DNA from: Pseudarthrobacter sulfonivorans
GTDB lineage: Bacteria; Actinomycetota; Actinomycetes; Actinomycetales; Micrococcaceae
Length of the DNA: 64,000 nucleotides
Direction of reading: 5' to 3'
NCBI RefSeq assembly: GCF_014712225.1
Contig: NZ_JACXBW010000002.1
Span: forward strand, 248,001 to 312,000
Position 1 is the stretch's first letter. Each line of letters opens with the position of its first letter. Below, in pieces: positions 15,680-24,016 of this stretch. The notes beneath the pieces are model-generated. The model saw only the letters and a list, made by a program, of their open reading frames with translations. It was not told where the DNA came from and did not search any database. The translations under genes and the position numbers were made by a program.

Positions 15680-16593
15680 CCATCTCCGACCTCCGCAACG
15701 CCGCCGCGGATTCCGGCGCACCGTCGGCTCCAACCGCCGCAGCCGCTGCGGCCGGCCAGCCGAAGGCCAAGCGCACCTGGCGCTCCTACTCCGTCTACGC
15801 CGGTCTGGCACTGATCTTCGCCTACTGCCTGGCGCCGTTCTACTGGATGATCGTCTCCAGCCTCCGCCGCACCGCCGACATTTTCGACAACACCCTCCTG
15901 CCCGCGCCGTTCTCCCTGGAGAACTACGTCAAGGTGTTCGACGGCTCCACCATGTTCGGCCAGGCGCTCCTCAACAGCCTGATCGTCGCCGGGACCACGA
16001 CGGTGTTCGCCCTGGTCCTCGGCGTCTTCGCCGCGTACGCCATCTCCCGGCTGAACTTCCGCTTCAAGTCGGTGATCCTGGGCGTTATTATTGCCACGTC
16101 CATGTTCCCCGGCATCTCGGTGGTGGTGCCGCTGCTGCGCCTCTTCACGGACATCGGCTGGATCAACACCTACCAGGCGATGATCGTGCCCAACCTGTCC
16201 TTCGCCATCCCGCTGGCCGTCTGGAACCTCACCACGTTCATGAAGCAGCTCCCGTTCGACCTCGAGGAAGCCGCCATGATCGACGGCTGCACCAAGTGGC
16301 AGGCGTTCCGCAAGGTCCTGCTGCCGCTGGCCGCGCCCGGCGTGTTCACCACCGCGATCCTGACCTTCATCCACAGCTGGAACGAGTTCATCATCGCGCT
16401 GTCCATGATCAACAACCCCGCCGTCCAGACCGCCACCGTGGCCATCTCCAAGTTCACCGGCGCCACCGAATTCCAGGCACCCTTCGGTGAGCAGATGGCC
16501 GCCGGCGTGATCGTCACGGTCCCGCTGGTGATCATGGTGCTGGTCTTCCAGCGCCGCATCGTGGAAGGCCTCACCGCGGGAGCCGGCAAATGA
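15676..16593 (+). CDS. Sugar ABC transporter permease (MalG type)
   Basis: A 305-residue second permease, coupled by ATGA overlaps to both neighbours. Seen: a first helix SVYAGLALIFAYCLAPFYWM, the LPFDLEEAAMIDGCTKWQAF EAA loop followed by RKVLLPLAAPG, and a final helix near VTVPLVIMVLVFQRRIVEGL, the typical MalG-type C-terminus. It acts in the membrane with the MalF-type subunit. The missing ATPase is probably encoded elsewhere. Confidence 0.92.
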   Translation: MTISDLRNAAADSGAPSAPTAAAAAAGQPKAKRTWRSYSVYAGLALIFAYCLAPFYWMIVSSLRRTADIFDNTLLPAPFSLENYVKVFDGSTMFGQALLNSLIVAGTTTVFALVLGVFAAYAISRLNFRFKSVILGVIIATSMFPGISVVVPLLRLFTDIGWINTYQAMIVPNLSFAIPLAVWNLTTFMKQLPFDLEEAAMIDGCTKWQAFRKVLLPLAAPGVFTTAILTFIHSWNEFIIALSMINNPAVQTATVAISKFTGATEFQAPFGEQMAAGVIVTVPLVIMVLVFQRRIVEGLTAGAGK

Positions 16594-18221
16594 CGCACGA
16601 CGGCGGCGCCCCCGCCGCGGGCACCGTCACCGGGCAGTGGTGGGACTCCGCCGTGATCTACCAGGTGTATCCGCGCTCCTTCGCGGACGGGAACGGCGAC
16701 GGCGTGGGCGACCTCGCCGGGCTCGCCGCACGGCTGCCCTACATCGCCTCGCTTGGGGTGGACGGGATCTGGATGACCCCGTTCCAGCCCTCGCCGCAGG
16801 TGGACCAGGGCTACGACGTCAGCGACTACTGCGGCGTGGACCCGCTGTTCGGCACCATGGCGGAGTTCGACGCCCTCCTGGAGCTCGCCCACTCGCTGGG
16901 CCTGCGGATCCTGCTCGACGTGGTCCCCAACCACTGCTCCTCGGCCCACCCCCTCTTCCAGCAGGCCCTCGCTGCCGGGCCCGGCTCGCCGGAACGGGAG
17001 CTGTTCCACTTTGTTGAGGGCCGGAGCTCCGGCCCTGATTCGGTGAGCGACCTGCCGCCGAACAACTGGCAGAGCGTTTTCGGCGGCCGGGCCTGGTCCC
17101 GCGCCACCCCGGAATCCGACACGGACACCCAGTGGTACCTGCACCTCTTCTCCCCCGGGCAGCCGGACTGGAACTGGCGGAACCCTGCGGTGGGCGACTA
17201 CTTCGAAGGCGTGCTCCGCTTCTGGTTCGACAAGGGCGTGGACGGCCTCCGGATCGACGTCGCGCATGCCCTCTTCAAGGCGGACGGCCTGCCGGACGCT
17301 CCGTCGGCCACCGCCGTAGTGGACGGCCTGCGGTCCAACCCGCTGGTCTCGGACCAGGAGGACGTGCACGAGGTGTACCGGCGCTGGCGGACCCTCGCCG
17401 AGAAATACCAGCCGCACCGCCTGCTGGTGGGCGAGGTCAACCTGGAACCGGCCCGCGCCGCCCGCTACACCCGCGCCGACGAAATGCACCAGGCGTTCGC
17501 CTTCGCGTTCGTAAAGCTCGGCTGGGACCCTGCGGCGTGGGCATCCGTGGGGACGGAATTGGAGGCCGCGCGGCAGCTCCATGGCGCGGCGCCCAGCTGG
17601 GCGCTGGAGAACCACGACATTGTCCGCTCCGTGACGCGGTTTGGCGGCGGGGATCTTGGCGCCCGCCGCGCGCGGGCCGCGGTTTTGGCGCTGCTCGGCC
17701 TGCCCGGCGCCGCCTACATCTACCAGGGCCAGGAGCTTGGCCTGCCCGAAGTGGATGTCCCGGTGGACGCCCGCGTGGATCCCATGTGGGCCCGCGGCGG
17801 CATCACCCGCGACGGCGCCCGCGTCCCGATCCCGTGGACCGCGTCTCCTCCGTTGCACCATGGATTCTCTTCGGTGCCGTCGGCGGCGGCCCCGTGGCTG
17901 CCGCAGCCTGCCGGCTGGGGTTCTTACGCGGTCGAAACCCAGCAGCAGGACCCCGGTTCCATGCTCGCGCTGGTGAGTGCCGCCGTCGGACTCCGCCGCC
18001 GGCTCTGGGATGAGGGCGTGTTCACCGCGGACGACGGCGGCAGTTGGCGTGTGGAGGACGGGAACCTGCTGGTCTGCCAACGCAGCCCCAGGTTCCTGGT
18101 TGCGGTGGCGATGGGAACCGAGCCGGTGCGGCTGCCCGCCGGGACCGTGCTGGCCACGGCTGCGCCGCTGGAAACGGAGGGCTGGCTGCAGCCGGATAAC
18201 GCTGCGTGGGTGCTGCGGTGA
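16590..18221 (+). CDS. GH13 alpha-glucosidase
   Basis: A 543-residue GH13 hydrolase with the four conserved regions in order: DVVPNH (region I), GLRIDVAHAL with the nucleophile Asp (II), LLVGEVNL with the acid/base Glu (III) and ENHDIV with the transition-state Asp (IV). It begins with WWDSAVIYQVYPRSFADGNG, the usual oligo-1,6-glucosidase/alpha-glucosidase opening. There is no signal peptide, so it cleaves imported oligosaccharides in the cytoplasm. It is coupled to the MalG-type gene by ATGA and ends the operon. Maltose-, sucrose- or trehalulose-type substrates cannot be told apart from sequence alone. Confidence 0.93.
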   Translation: MTHDGGAPAAGTVTGQWWDSAVIYQVYPRSFADGNGDGVGDLAGLAARLPYIASLGVDGIWMTPFQPSPQVDQGYDVSDYCGVDPLFGTMAEFDALLELAHSLGLRILLDVVPNHCSSAHPLFQQALAAGPGSPERELFHFVEGRSSGPDSVSDLPPNNWQSVFGGRAWSRATPESDTDTQWYLHLFSPGQPDWNWRNPAVGDYFEGVLRFWFDKGVDGLRIDVAHALFKADGLPDAPSATAVVDGLRSNPLVSDQEDVHEVYRRWRTLAEKYQPHRLLVGEVNLEPARAARYTRADEMHQAFAFAFVKLGWDPAAWASVGTELEAARQLHGAAPSWALENHDIVRSVTRFGGGDLGARRARAAVLALLGLPGAAYIYQGQELGLPEVDVPVDARVDPMWARGGITRDGARVPIPWTASPPLHHGFSSVPSAAAPWLPQPAGWGSYAVETQQQDPGSMLALVSAAVGLRRRLWDEGVFTADDGGSWRVEDGNLLVCQRSPRFLVAVAMGTEPVRLPAGTVLATAAPLETEGWLQPDNAAWVLR

Positions 18222-18261
18222 CGTAGCACGGAGGGGTCGGAGGCTTCCGGGTACGTAGGCC

Positions 18262-18978
18262 TCAGACCAACCGCCCGCTCGTCTCGAAGGCCCACCGCTC
18301 TACTTCATCAGCCCCGACTTTTCGACCGAGCTCATCAGACGCGACTGTTGCCCACGTCTGTAGGACGCCCACGGCAGCCTCGTAGGTCGCCACCGGGTAG
18401 CCGTACTTGTAGTAGAACCGCCTGTCATCGGTGCAGGACGTCGCCTTCAGTGTGGCTAGGACTCGTTCATCCACAATCAAGCACGGATGGTCGGGATTGC
18501 CAGCCCCGGCGAAGTACAGGAGCTTGGTGAAGAAAGCCGGGCCCACATACTTGAGCGCGTTCGTGTTGCGCGGACCACGCATGGACAAATATCCCTGGCG
18601 TGCTGATTCCGATGCCTCCCGAATTGCTATGCGGAGGATCTTTTCGGCACGCGCCCTGTCTTGGTAGACGGCCTGAATGCGGCGGAGATTTAGGCGGTGC
18701 CGCGTTCCAGTTCCCCATGCAATCACAGGCCATAGAAACTGCAACGGGTCGGCTTCAGGGCCAGGGGCGAGTCTGAAGAGCTCGCCTCGGCTGATTGATG
18801 CCTTCCCCCGCACCGCTAGCGAACCGTCATCGAGAGTACCCGTAACAGAATGACTCGCTGTTTCAGGTTGTCGATTCCACCAGTCCAAATTAACAAGGAC
18901 TCGGTGGTTGTCTATCGTTTCGTTGCGGGTTCTTGTGCGGAGCCATTCGATGAGCTGCACTGGCACGCTAAATGTCAT
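18262..18978 (-). CDS. 8-oxoguanine DNA glycosylase OGG-fold family protein
   Basis: A 238-residue protein whose central part reads MRGPRNTNALKYVGPAFFTK, then LLYFAG and CLIVDERVLATLKA, matching an actinobacterial family annotated as OGG-fold. The classic Lys/Asp catalytic pair and long helix-hairpin-helix of true Ogg1/MutM enzymes are not evident, so glycosylase activity is uncertain. It stands alone and reverse, convergent with the sugar operon. Genes of this family often occur singly in accessory regions; a role in DNA damage or defence is possible but not shown. Confidence 0.65.
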   Translation of the reverse strand: MTFSVPVQLIEWLRTRTRNETIDNHRVLVNLDWWNRQPETASHSVTGTLDDGSLAVRGKASISRGELFRLAPGPEADPLQFLWPVIAWGTGTRHRLNLRRIQAVYQDRARAEKILRIAIREASESARQGYLSMRGPRNTNALKYVGPAFFTKLLYFAGAGNPDHPCLIVDERVLATLKATSCTDDRRFYYKYGYPVATYEAAVGVLQTWATVASDELGRKVGADEVERWAFETSGRLV

Positions 18979-19008
18979 GCGAGGCTTTTCCCTTTTGTCC
19001 CGTTCAAT

Positions 19009-19338
19009 TCAGACAGACACCGGCGTGGGGAGCGGAGCCGGGGAAACTTTCCGGTTGAACTCGTGCTGCACAATAGCCGAGCCGATGGAACCCAAGAGGA
19101 GCATCATCCAAAAGGCTGCGTGGCGTCCCAGCGCCCGGCCCGTGAAAACCTCGACGCCTACGGAGTACTTCCAGAGCCAGATGATATTAGCGATCGGCAC
19201 AATCAGCAGCCATGCGGTGGGGATTGCGGTGCCGTTCTTATTCATCTCATTCTTTGTTTTTACGCTCCATACCAAGGAGTAGATGCCGAACGTGACGAGA
19301 GGCAAAAGTAGCGGTGCTGCAATGCTGCGGTATTTCAT
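19009..19338 (-). CDS. DUF4234 small membrane protein
   Basis: A 109-residue protein with three hydrophobic segments: LLLPLVTFGIYSLVWSVKTK, AWLLIVPIANIIWLWKYS and AAFWMMLLLGSIGSAIVQHE. The T-x-GIY-x-x-xW pattern, the charged KTKNEMN and the NIIWLWKYS motif are hallmarks of DUF4234. Function unknown. It lies 30 bp upstream of the OGG-fold gene on the same strand, so the two may be co-transcribed. Confidence 0.8.
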   Translation of the reverse strand: MKYRSIAAPLLLPLVTFGIYSLVWSVKTKNEMNKNGTAIPTAWLLIVPIANIIWLWKYSVGVEVFTGRALGRHAAFWMMLLLGSIGSAIVQHEFNRKVSPAPLPTPVSV

Positions 19339-19572
19339 GATGCTCCTATTGAGTGAGTTCTTGGACCTCGGAGTATCACTTAGCGCGCCATTGGCGGTCG
19401 TCGATTATCCCCCAATGAAAATATCCCGGCCAACTGGCGTCTTGCTCAACTTGTGTAAATCTTGAGGGAATCCTCGGCGGGGCGTCACATTTCTGAGTTG
19501 CAACGACTTCCGGCGCAGACTGTGGAAGAGGCCAGTTCCACGGGGAACCCACAAGTGAAGAGCCTGCCCATT

Positions 19573-19608
19573 CTTTCCTTTTCAAGCTCGCTTTCCTTTT
19601 CAAGCTCG
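19573..19608. repeat. Perfect 18-bp tandem duplication in a 327-bp gene-free gap
   Basis: CTTTCCTTTTCAAGCTCG occurs twice back to back in the gap 19339-19665. The rest of the gap shows no convincing gene: the reverse frame at 19376-19603 crosses the repeat and resembles nothing. The gap presumably holds the divergent promoters of the DUF4234 gene and the gene at 19666. A polymerase-slippage duplication is the simplest origin. Confidence 0.7.
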
Positions 19609-19665
19609 CTGGCCCTGAGCCCTTCTGCCCTCACAGATTGTCGGCGCCAGGTGGGATAATGCGGC

Positions 19666-20154
19666 ATGGCAAGTAAACGTCGTCGCTCAAGAAGCGCAGG
19701 CGCCGGCGCCGCCGCCGCCGGGTGTGGCCCCTTCGGCTTCTTCCTCGCTCTCGTCGTGATCGGGCTCCTCATCAAGTTCTGGTGGGTTCTCCTGATCGTT
19801 CTCGGTGTGGTTGGGCTGACCGTGGCAATCGTCCGCTTCGCCAGGACCCCGAACCGTCCGGCCACGGCGCGCTCGCCCAAGTCGGCCCGTCCACTCGAGC
19901 ACCCACCGGTCATGACCCCGCGCAACCCACCCCTCGTCAGTGAAGATCTCACTGTCCAGATACGCGCCGCCAAACAAGCCCGCCACATACGGGACATGCA
20001 GGAGTGGGACTACGAGTGGATCCGGCTGACCTATCCGGAGAAGAGCAGCCGGGTTGTCAGTGAAATCGCCAACGCCCATTTCGCGCGGGGGCGGTCGATC
20101 GGCGTCAACTATGACCTCACCGACCCCCGGCTCAGAGGCCCCAAACCTCACTAG
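19666..20154 (+). CDS. Hypothetical membrane protein
   Basis: A 162-residue protein: a basic N-terminus (MASKRRRSRS), then a hydrophobic hairpin FFLALVVIGLLIKFWWVLLI / VLGVVGLTVAIVRFA around residues 25-58, then a hydrophilic tail with RHIRDMQEWDYEWIRLTYPE and VVSEIANAHFARGR. The tail is probably cytoplasmic. No family recognised. It is convergent with the YbjQ-like gene, only 46 bp away. Confidence 0.72.
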   Translation: MASKRRRSRSAGAGAAAAGCGPFGFFLALVVIGLLIKFWWVLLIVLGVVGLTVAIVRFARTPNRPATARSPKSARPLEHPPVMTPRNPPLVSEDLTVQIRAAKQARHIRDMQEWDYEWIRLTYPEKSSRVVSEIANAHFARGRSIGVNYDLTDPRLRGPKPH

Positions 20155-20200
20155 CCTCCAGCGAAGCTACAGAGGAAAGTCCTCTACGCGAAACGGCCCG

Positions 20201-20836
20201 CTACACCAAAGCAGCGGGTTCGTTTTTCTCGATCACTACAGCGTTGCCGTTCGCGGTCACTGCAAACAAAAATGGCAGATACAGCGTCCCGCCCGAACTA
20301 CTCGCAGTCTCGGGGTCCATGGTCAGGTAATCGAAATCCACTCCGATCACAGCGTTGCATCCGAGTGCGTAAGCTGCTTCTTTCAATTCCGCTAGAGCAT
20401 TTCGCCTGATTTGCGATAGTCCCGACAGCAGGTCTGCGCCGACGTCCTTGCTCCCGCGCCCAAGCCAGCCATGCGTTGGGCGGTCCATCGATACTGCATC
20501 GTCGCCAGAGATATAGCCTGAGTACTTGGTGATGGTGTAGCCCTCAAAGTTGAAACCGGAGCTAATAAGCATGACCGCCATGGCCTGCTGTTTCGCTAGC
20601 TCAGCCTGTTTCGCCTTGATCTGCTCTACCGATCGGCGCTCCTGCTCCCCGGCGTTCCGTGCTTTCTCTTGGGCCAGGTGCTGTTTATAATTGCCAACCA
20701 TCTCGTCCGCGTTGACGCCGTCGTCAACGCTAAGGCCAGTCATCCCGGACTTGTACTGCAAACCAGACTGTTTCAACCACTGGTCGAAAGCAGCGGCGTC
20801 AAGTTGGTAGTTCTTCGCGATTTCTCTGGTTTTCAC
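20201..20836 (-). CDS. YbjQ/UPF0145-domain protein with helical N-terminus
   Basis: A 211-residue protein. Residues 1-85 form a charged helical region (QKARN..., KQAELAKQQ) likely to be a coiled coil. Residues 88-205 resemble the YbjQ/DUF74 'heavy-metal-binding' family: NFEGYTITKYSGYISGDDAV, then RRNALAELKEAAYALGCNAV, then IGVDFDYLTM. YbjQ proteins form rings and their function is poorly known. GTG start with GAGAGA upstream. It follows the TerF-type vWA gene by 98 bp on the same strand and may be the last gene of the GTPase-tubulin operon or an independent unit. Confidence 0.75.
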   Translation of the reverse strand: MKTREIAKNYQLDAAAFDQWLKQSGLQYKSGMTGLSVDDGVNADEMVGNYKQHLAQEKARNAGEQERRSVEQIKAKQAELAKQQAMAVMLISSGFNFEGYTITKYSGYISGDDAVSMDRPTHGWLGRGSKDVGADLLSGLSQIRRNALAELKEAAYALGCNAVIGVDFDYLTMDPETASSSGGTLYLPFLFAVTANGNAVVIEKNEPAALV

Positions 20837-20934
20837 GTAATTCTCTCTCGTAGATGCTTCTGGGTGTTCTGATTATCGGGTTCGACATCGTGATCAAGCT
20901 TCATAGTGACCGACCATCGCGCGCTGTGGAAGCG

Positions 20935-21714
20935 CTATTTGATAAGGCCCAAGGAGCGGACCTGCCTTATCCAGCCTGGGAATTCCTCCAGCAATTTCTC
21001 GAAGAGCGCCGAGTCGCCGATCGCGTCCACGTCACCGATGGGCTCGTAGTTGGCGTTATCCACAAAGCGCTCCTGGAGCGTGTCCAGCTGCTCAAGGAAT
21101 TCCATCGGCTGCTCGCCGATGGACAGGAACTTCCAAAAAATGGGGGCAGTGGATACCTCGGTCAGGGCCTGAATGGCAGCCTTCTTGTTGTCCGGACTGC
21201 CATCAGTAAGGAACAGGGTGTAGACGGGCATGTCCGCAGGCTTGGACGCCGGTGCCCCGCTCTGCGCAGGCTGTGCCTTGCGGAGTCCGAAGAATCCCTT
21301 CTTGGGCGGGGCCGGCGGCGCCGGCGGCGCGAAGCCGAAATGGTTCCGAATGGTCAGGAAGGCATCGGAGTAGTTGGTGCTGCCCATCCGCCGTCCCCTG
21401 GTCAATCGGTCGACGGAACCGGCAAAGTCAGTAATGCTGATCTCGCCCAGGTAAGCGGCCGTGGAGTCAAAGACGAAGAAGTCGATGGACCCGTCGTCGT
21501 CGAACTGCGTCGCCAGGGCGAGCGTTTTTTCGACCAGCCGCTGCATGGCACCGGACCTGTAGACGTCGTACATGGACCCGGAGTAGTCCAGGGCTACGGC
21601 CACCTTGGCCTTCTGGCCGTTCAGCCCGGACAGGTCGACCACCTCGATGGCGGTCTTGGCCAGTGAAAGAAGCCCCGGCGCCTGGGCGCTGATCTTGTCG
21701 AGAGAAAGTCCCAT
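20935..21714 (-). CDS. TerF-type vWA domain protein
   Basis: About 259 residues. The vWA domain has the metal-ion-dependent adhesion site motif in KVAVALDYSGSMYDVYRSGA (DxSxS), then TLALATQFDDDGSIDFFVFD, and MGSTNYSDAFLTI carrying the third MIDAS residue. This matches the vWA found at the C-terminus of TerF. The N-terminal MGLSLDK is reminiscent of the start of TerD proteins. The frame is open from 21834, but the ATG at 21714 has AAGGA at good spacing. It is the last packed gene of the reverse cluster and the clearest functional link to the ter operon encoded divergently. Cytoplasmic; it probably scaffolds metal-dependent protein contacts. Confidence 0.82.
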   Translation of the reverse strand: MGLSLDKISAQAPGLLSLAKTAIEVVDLSGLNGQKAKVAVALDYSGSMYDVYRSGAMQRLVEKTLALATQFDDDGSIDFFVFDSTAAYLGEISITDFAGSVDRLTRGRRMGSTNYSDAFLTIRNHFGFAPPAPPAPPKKGFFGLRKAQPAQSGAPASKPADMPVYTLFLTDGSPDNKKAAIQALTEVSTAPIFWKFLSIGEQPMEFLEQLDTLQERFVDNANYEPIGDVDAIGDSALFEKLLEEFPGWIRQVRSLGLIK

Positions 21715-21803
21715 TGCTACGTCCTTGTCGGTAAGTTGTGCTGTCGTGGGCTGACGATCGTCGGATGAAGCTGCCATAACTTTTTGGCGGCCCCTCAATG
21801 CAC

Positions 21804-22967
21804 TCAGATTGCTCCCGTAAGGCTCAAGACCCATTTGGCGGGATCCAGGGAGCGGAACGGGGCTATCCCGCGCGGGTGGACGGATTCCCCGCGAGGGGCC
21901 TCCCCGAGCGCGGACACGGCGAAGAAACGGTAAGGGATCGGCTGCCCGCTGTGGGGATTCTCAAGGCTCAGAACGAGTCGGCCCGCGTTGAGCCTATGCA
22001 GCAGGCTCCGGACTTCCTCATGCAGGAGCTCGCCGTCGTCTTCCTGGTATTGGGCGCTCTCCAGGCTGGGGTCCCGGAGGAATGCAGCGCCGGAGTTGGA
22101 CATGATGGACTGCCAGTCAATGTCCTCGACTTTCCGCAGCTCATGCATGGCATCGAATTTGGAGAGGATGACTGCCAACCGGGGTGTGGCACCGCCGATG
22201 ATGTTCATCAGGTTGCCCAGCACTGCGTGCGGATCACCGCCCAATTGACTCTGGGTGGGAACCAGGTCCTGCAACTTGGCCCGGATCTCGGGAACCGCCA
22301 TCGGGTCAAACATAAAAAAGACGGCGTCGGCGTTGGCCAGGAATTGCAGCGGCACTGTATCCGCAGGAGGTCTCTCCATGTCTTCGCCCGCCACATCACG
22401 GATCACAAGAAACCTCCGGACCCCGTTCAGGATGCCGAGACTGAAAATCAAAGGTTCGCGCTGGTAGGAGCTGTCCGTGATGGCACTCGGCGTCGGCGGC
22501 ATCAGACCGCGCGACTCGTACAGGGGTTTCTCGTAAATCTCCGTGTAGTTCTCGCGCGTGCGGGCGTCCGCGAATTGAACGGTGCTGCCCAGCTTGGCCA
22601 TTAGCTGGTCCAGCTGCTTCACCAGGACGGCAATGTAGAGGGATTTGCCGGTGGCACGGGACCCGTTCATTGCCACGCAGGTGGCGTGACCGTCGCGCCA
22701 GCCGGGCAGCAACCCGTGATGGCACCGTACACAGGCCTCCTGGACCGGTTGCTTACACTCGGGGCAGCCTGTGGGTACTTCGGGTGCCCAGCTCTTGCCG
22801 GCGTTGGCGGGGCGCAGCCGGTAGATCAGCTGTCCGCTTTCAACTTTCTTACCGGCATAGCGCCCAGCAACATCATCAGGCTGGGTGGGGCAGCGTCCGG
22901 ACCGGCAGATCCACAGGTATCCATCATCGGGGAGGTGCTGGAAGCAACCAGGGCAACGGGTGGTCAC
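21804..22967 (-). CDS. Zinc-ribbon GTPase (double-GTPase / DO-GTPase2-like)
   Basis: About 387 residues from a GTG that overlaps the upstream stop as GTGA. The N-terminus carries CPGC with C21/C26 and CPEC with C79/C82, two likely zinc ribbons. The P-loop is MNGSRATGKS (residues 100-109), followed by VIRDVAGEDM as a Walker B/G3-like segment and AVILSKFDAM as a G4-like SKxD motif. This resembles the DO-GTPase2 families associated with GAP1 proteins, and a GAP1-like gene lies two genes upstream. By family it should bind and hydrolyse GTP; here it probably acts as the switch of the cluster. No transmembrane segment, so cytoplasmic. Confidence 0.8.
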   Translation of the reverse strand: MTTRCPGCFQHLPDDGYLWICRSGRCPTQPDDVAGRYAGKKVESGQLIYRLRPANAGKSWAPEVPTGCPECKQPVQEACVRCHHGLLPGWRDGHATCVAMNGSRATGKSLYIAVLVKQLDQLMAKLGSTVQFADARTRENYTEIYEKPLYESRGLMPPTPSAITDSSYQREPLIFSLGILNGVRRFLVIRDVAGEDMERPPADTVPLQFLANADAVFFMFDPMAVPEIRAKLQDLVPTQSQLGGDPHAVLGNLMNIIGGATPRLAVILSKFDAMHELRKVEDIDWQSIMSNSGAAFLRDPSLESAQYQEDDGELLHEEVRSLLHRLNAGRLVLSLENPHSGQPIPYRFFAVSALGEAPRGESVHPRGIAPFRSLDPAKWVLSLTGAI

Positions 22968-24016
22968 GGCGTAACCCCTTCCAAGAGCTCCGAACGTGTG
23001 CTGAGGCAAGGCTGGAGCAATGATTTCACCAGACCACGCAGGGCGTGCGGTTCGCTCAGCAAGCGGCTTTCAAGGTCTTCGCCTGCACGGACAGGTTCCA
23101 CGACGGTATGGGAAACCGATGTGCCGCCGAGGAGCTGCCAGGCCGATGGCGCCATCACCGAAATGATGTGCCGCACTTCGCCCGGCTCCGCCAACCTCTC
23201 CAGATCACGGATGTCTGCGGGCAAAGTGTCCGTCAGCAAATACACGATCGTGGCCGCCTCAGGCCGGAGGTTCTCAAGCCGGGGAAAGGTGGAACGGAAA
23301 CTGCTGGACGGGACCAAAACCTGATGTGTGGCGACGATATCCGCGGGAAGGGACGCCAAGTCGCTCATCGGGACAGGGTTGACAGAACCGTTGACGACGG
23401 CGGCGCGCACCGGATTGCCGCCCGCTATCACCTGAGCGACTCCGGTCAGCACCTGCGCCATGGCGCTTACGGAACCTTCCTGCACAAGGTTCACCGCGGA
23501 TCCTGATCCGTCCACTGCCAACAGCATGTTGAAGGCAGCGGCGTCATCCAACCACTGGAGCCCCAGGACTTCCCGCGTTGCCACGCGGGCGGCATTGCCA
23601 AGCTGGCCCAGATCCGCGTCCTCCTGGTGATGTGCCACCCGGAGACTCAGGCTCTCCCCGATGCGTTCCACGGAGATCAGGTCTTTCCGGTCCAGTCCGG
23701 AGACATCAATCGGCACCAGCACGGCCTGCTGCGGGTCCAAGGATGCCCTCTCCTCGACGGACACGGCTAAGTGCAGCACGGTGGGTGACGGAAACCGGGT
23801 GTGGCCCACTGGGACCACTGAAACCACGGTGAGCTGCTCAACCGCCGGCAGGATGATCCCGTCCGGCGGACGGACCACCGATTCCAGCGGGCGGCCTTTC
23901 TGCGCGACTTCAAGCCGTGCCTGGGCCGATTCGCCCTCAACACGCAAGGTCACCCGGAGCGGGCGGACGCGAAGCTGAACTTCACTCGTGCCTTCCAAGA
24001 TGTAGGTGGGCATCAT
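22964..24016 (-). CDS. vWA-like protein with N-terminal beta-rich domain
   Basis: About 350 residues. The first 150 are rich in beta-strands (VQLRVRPLRVTLRVEGESAQ; LTVVSVVPVGH). The second part begins AAFNMLLAVDGSGSAVNLV, a vWA-like strand with a DGSGS MIDAS motif at 169-173, and contains ATIVYLLTDTLPADI. The start is within ATGATG, overlapping the stop of the GAP1-like gene; the second ATG (24013) has the better spacing to AAAGGA. The stop overlaps the GTP-binding gene's GTG. The overlaps on both sides imply equal expression and a complex with the GTPase and the GAP1-like protein. Exact family not recognised. Confidence 0.72.
   Translation of the reverse strand: MMPTYILEGTSEVQLRVRPLRVTLRVEGESAQARLEVAQKGRPLESVVRPPDGIILPAVEQLTVVSVVPVGHTRFPSPTVLHLAVSVEERASLDPQQAVLVPIDVSGLDRKDLISVERIGESLSLRVAHHQEDADLGQLGNAARVATREVLGLQWLDDAAAFNMLLAVDGSGSAVNLVQEGSVSAMAQVLTGVAQVIAGGNPVRAAVVNGSVNPVPMSDLASLPADIVATHQVLVPSSSFRSTFPRLENLRPEAATIVYLLTDTLPADIRDLERLAEPGEVRHIISVMAPSAWQLLGGTSVSHTVVEPVRAGEDLESRLLSEPHALRGLVKSLLQPCLSTRSELLEGVTP

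Noticed and set aside
16170..18080. 636-codon reverse open frame opposite the GH13 gene
   Set aside because: The forward GH13 frame has all four catalytic regions; the reverse one has no motif.
19376..19603. 75-codon reverse frame in the gap before the 162-aa membrane protein
   Set aside because: It crosses the 18-bp tandem repeat, has no ribosome site and resembles nothing.
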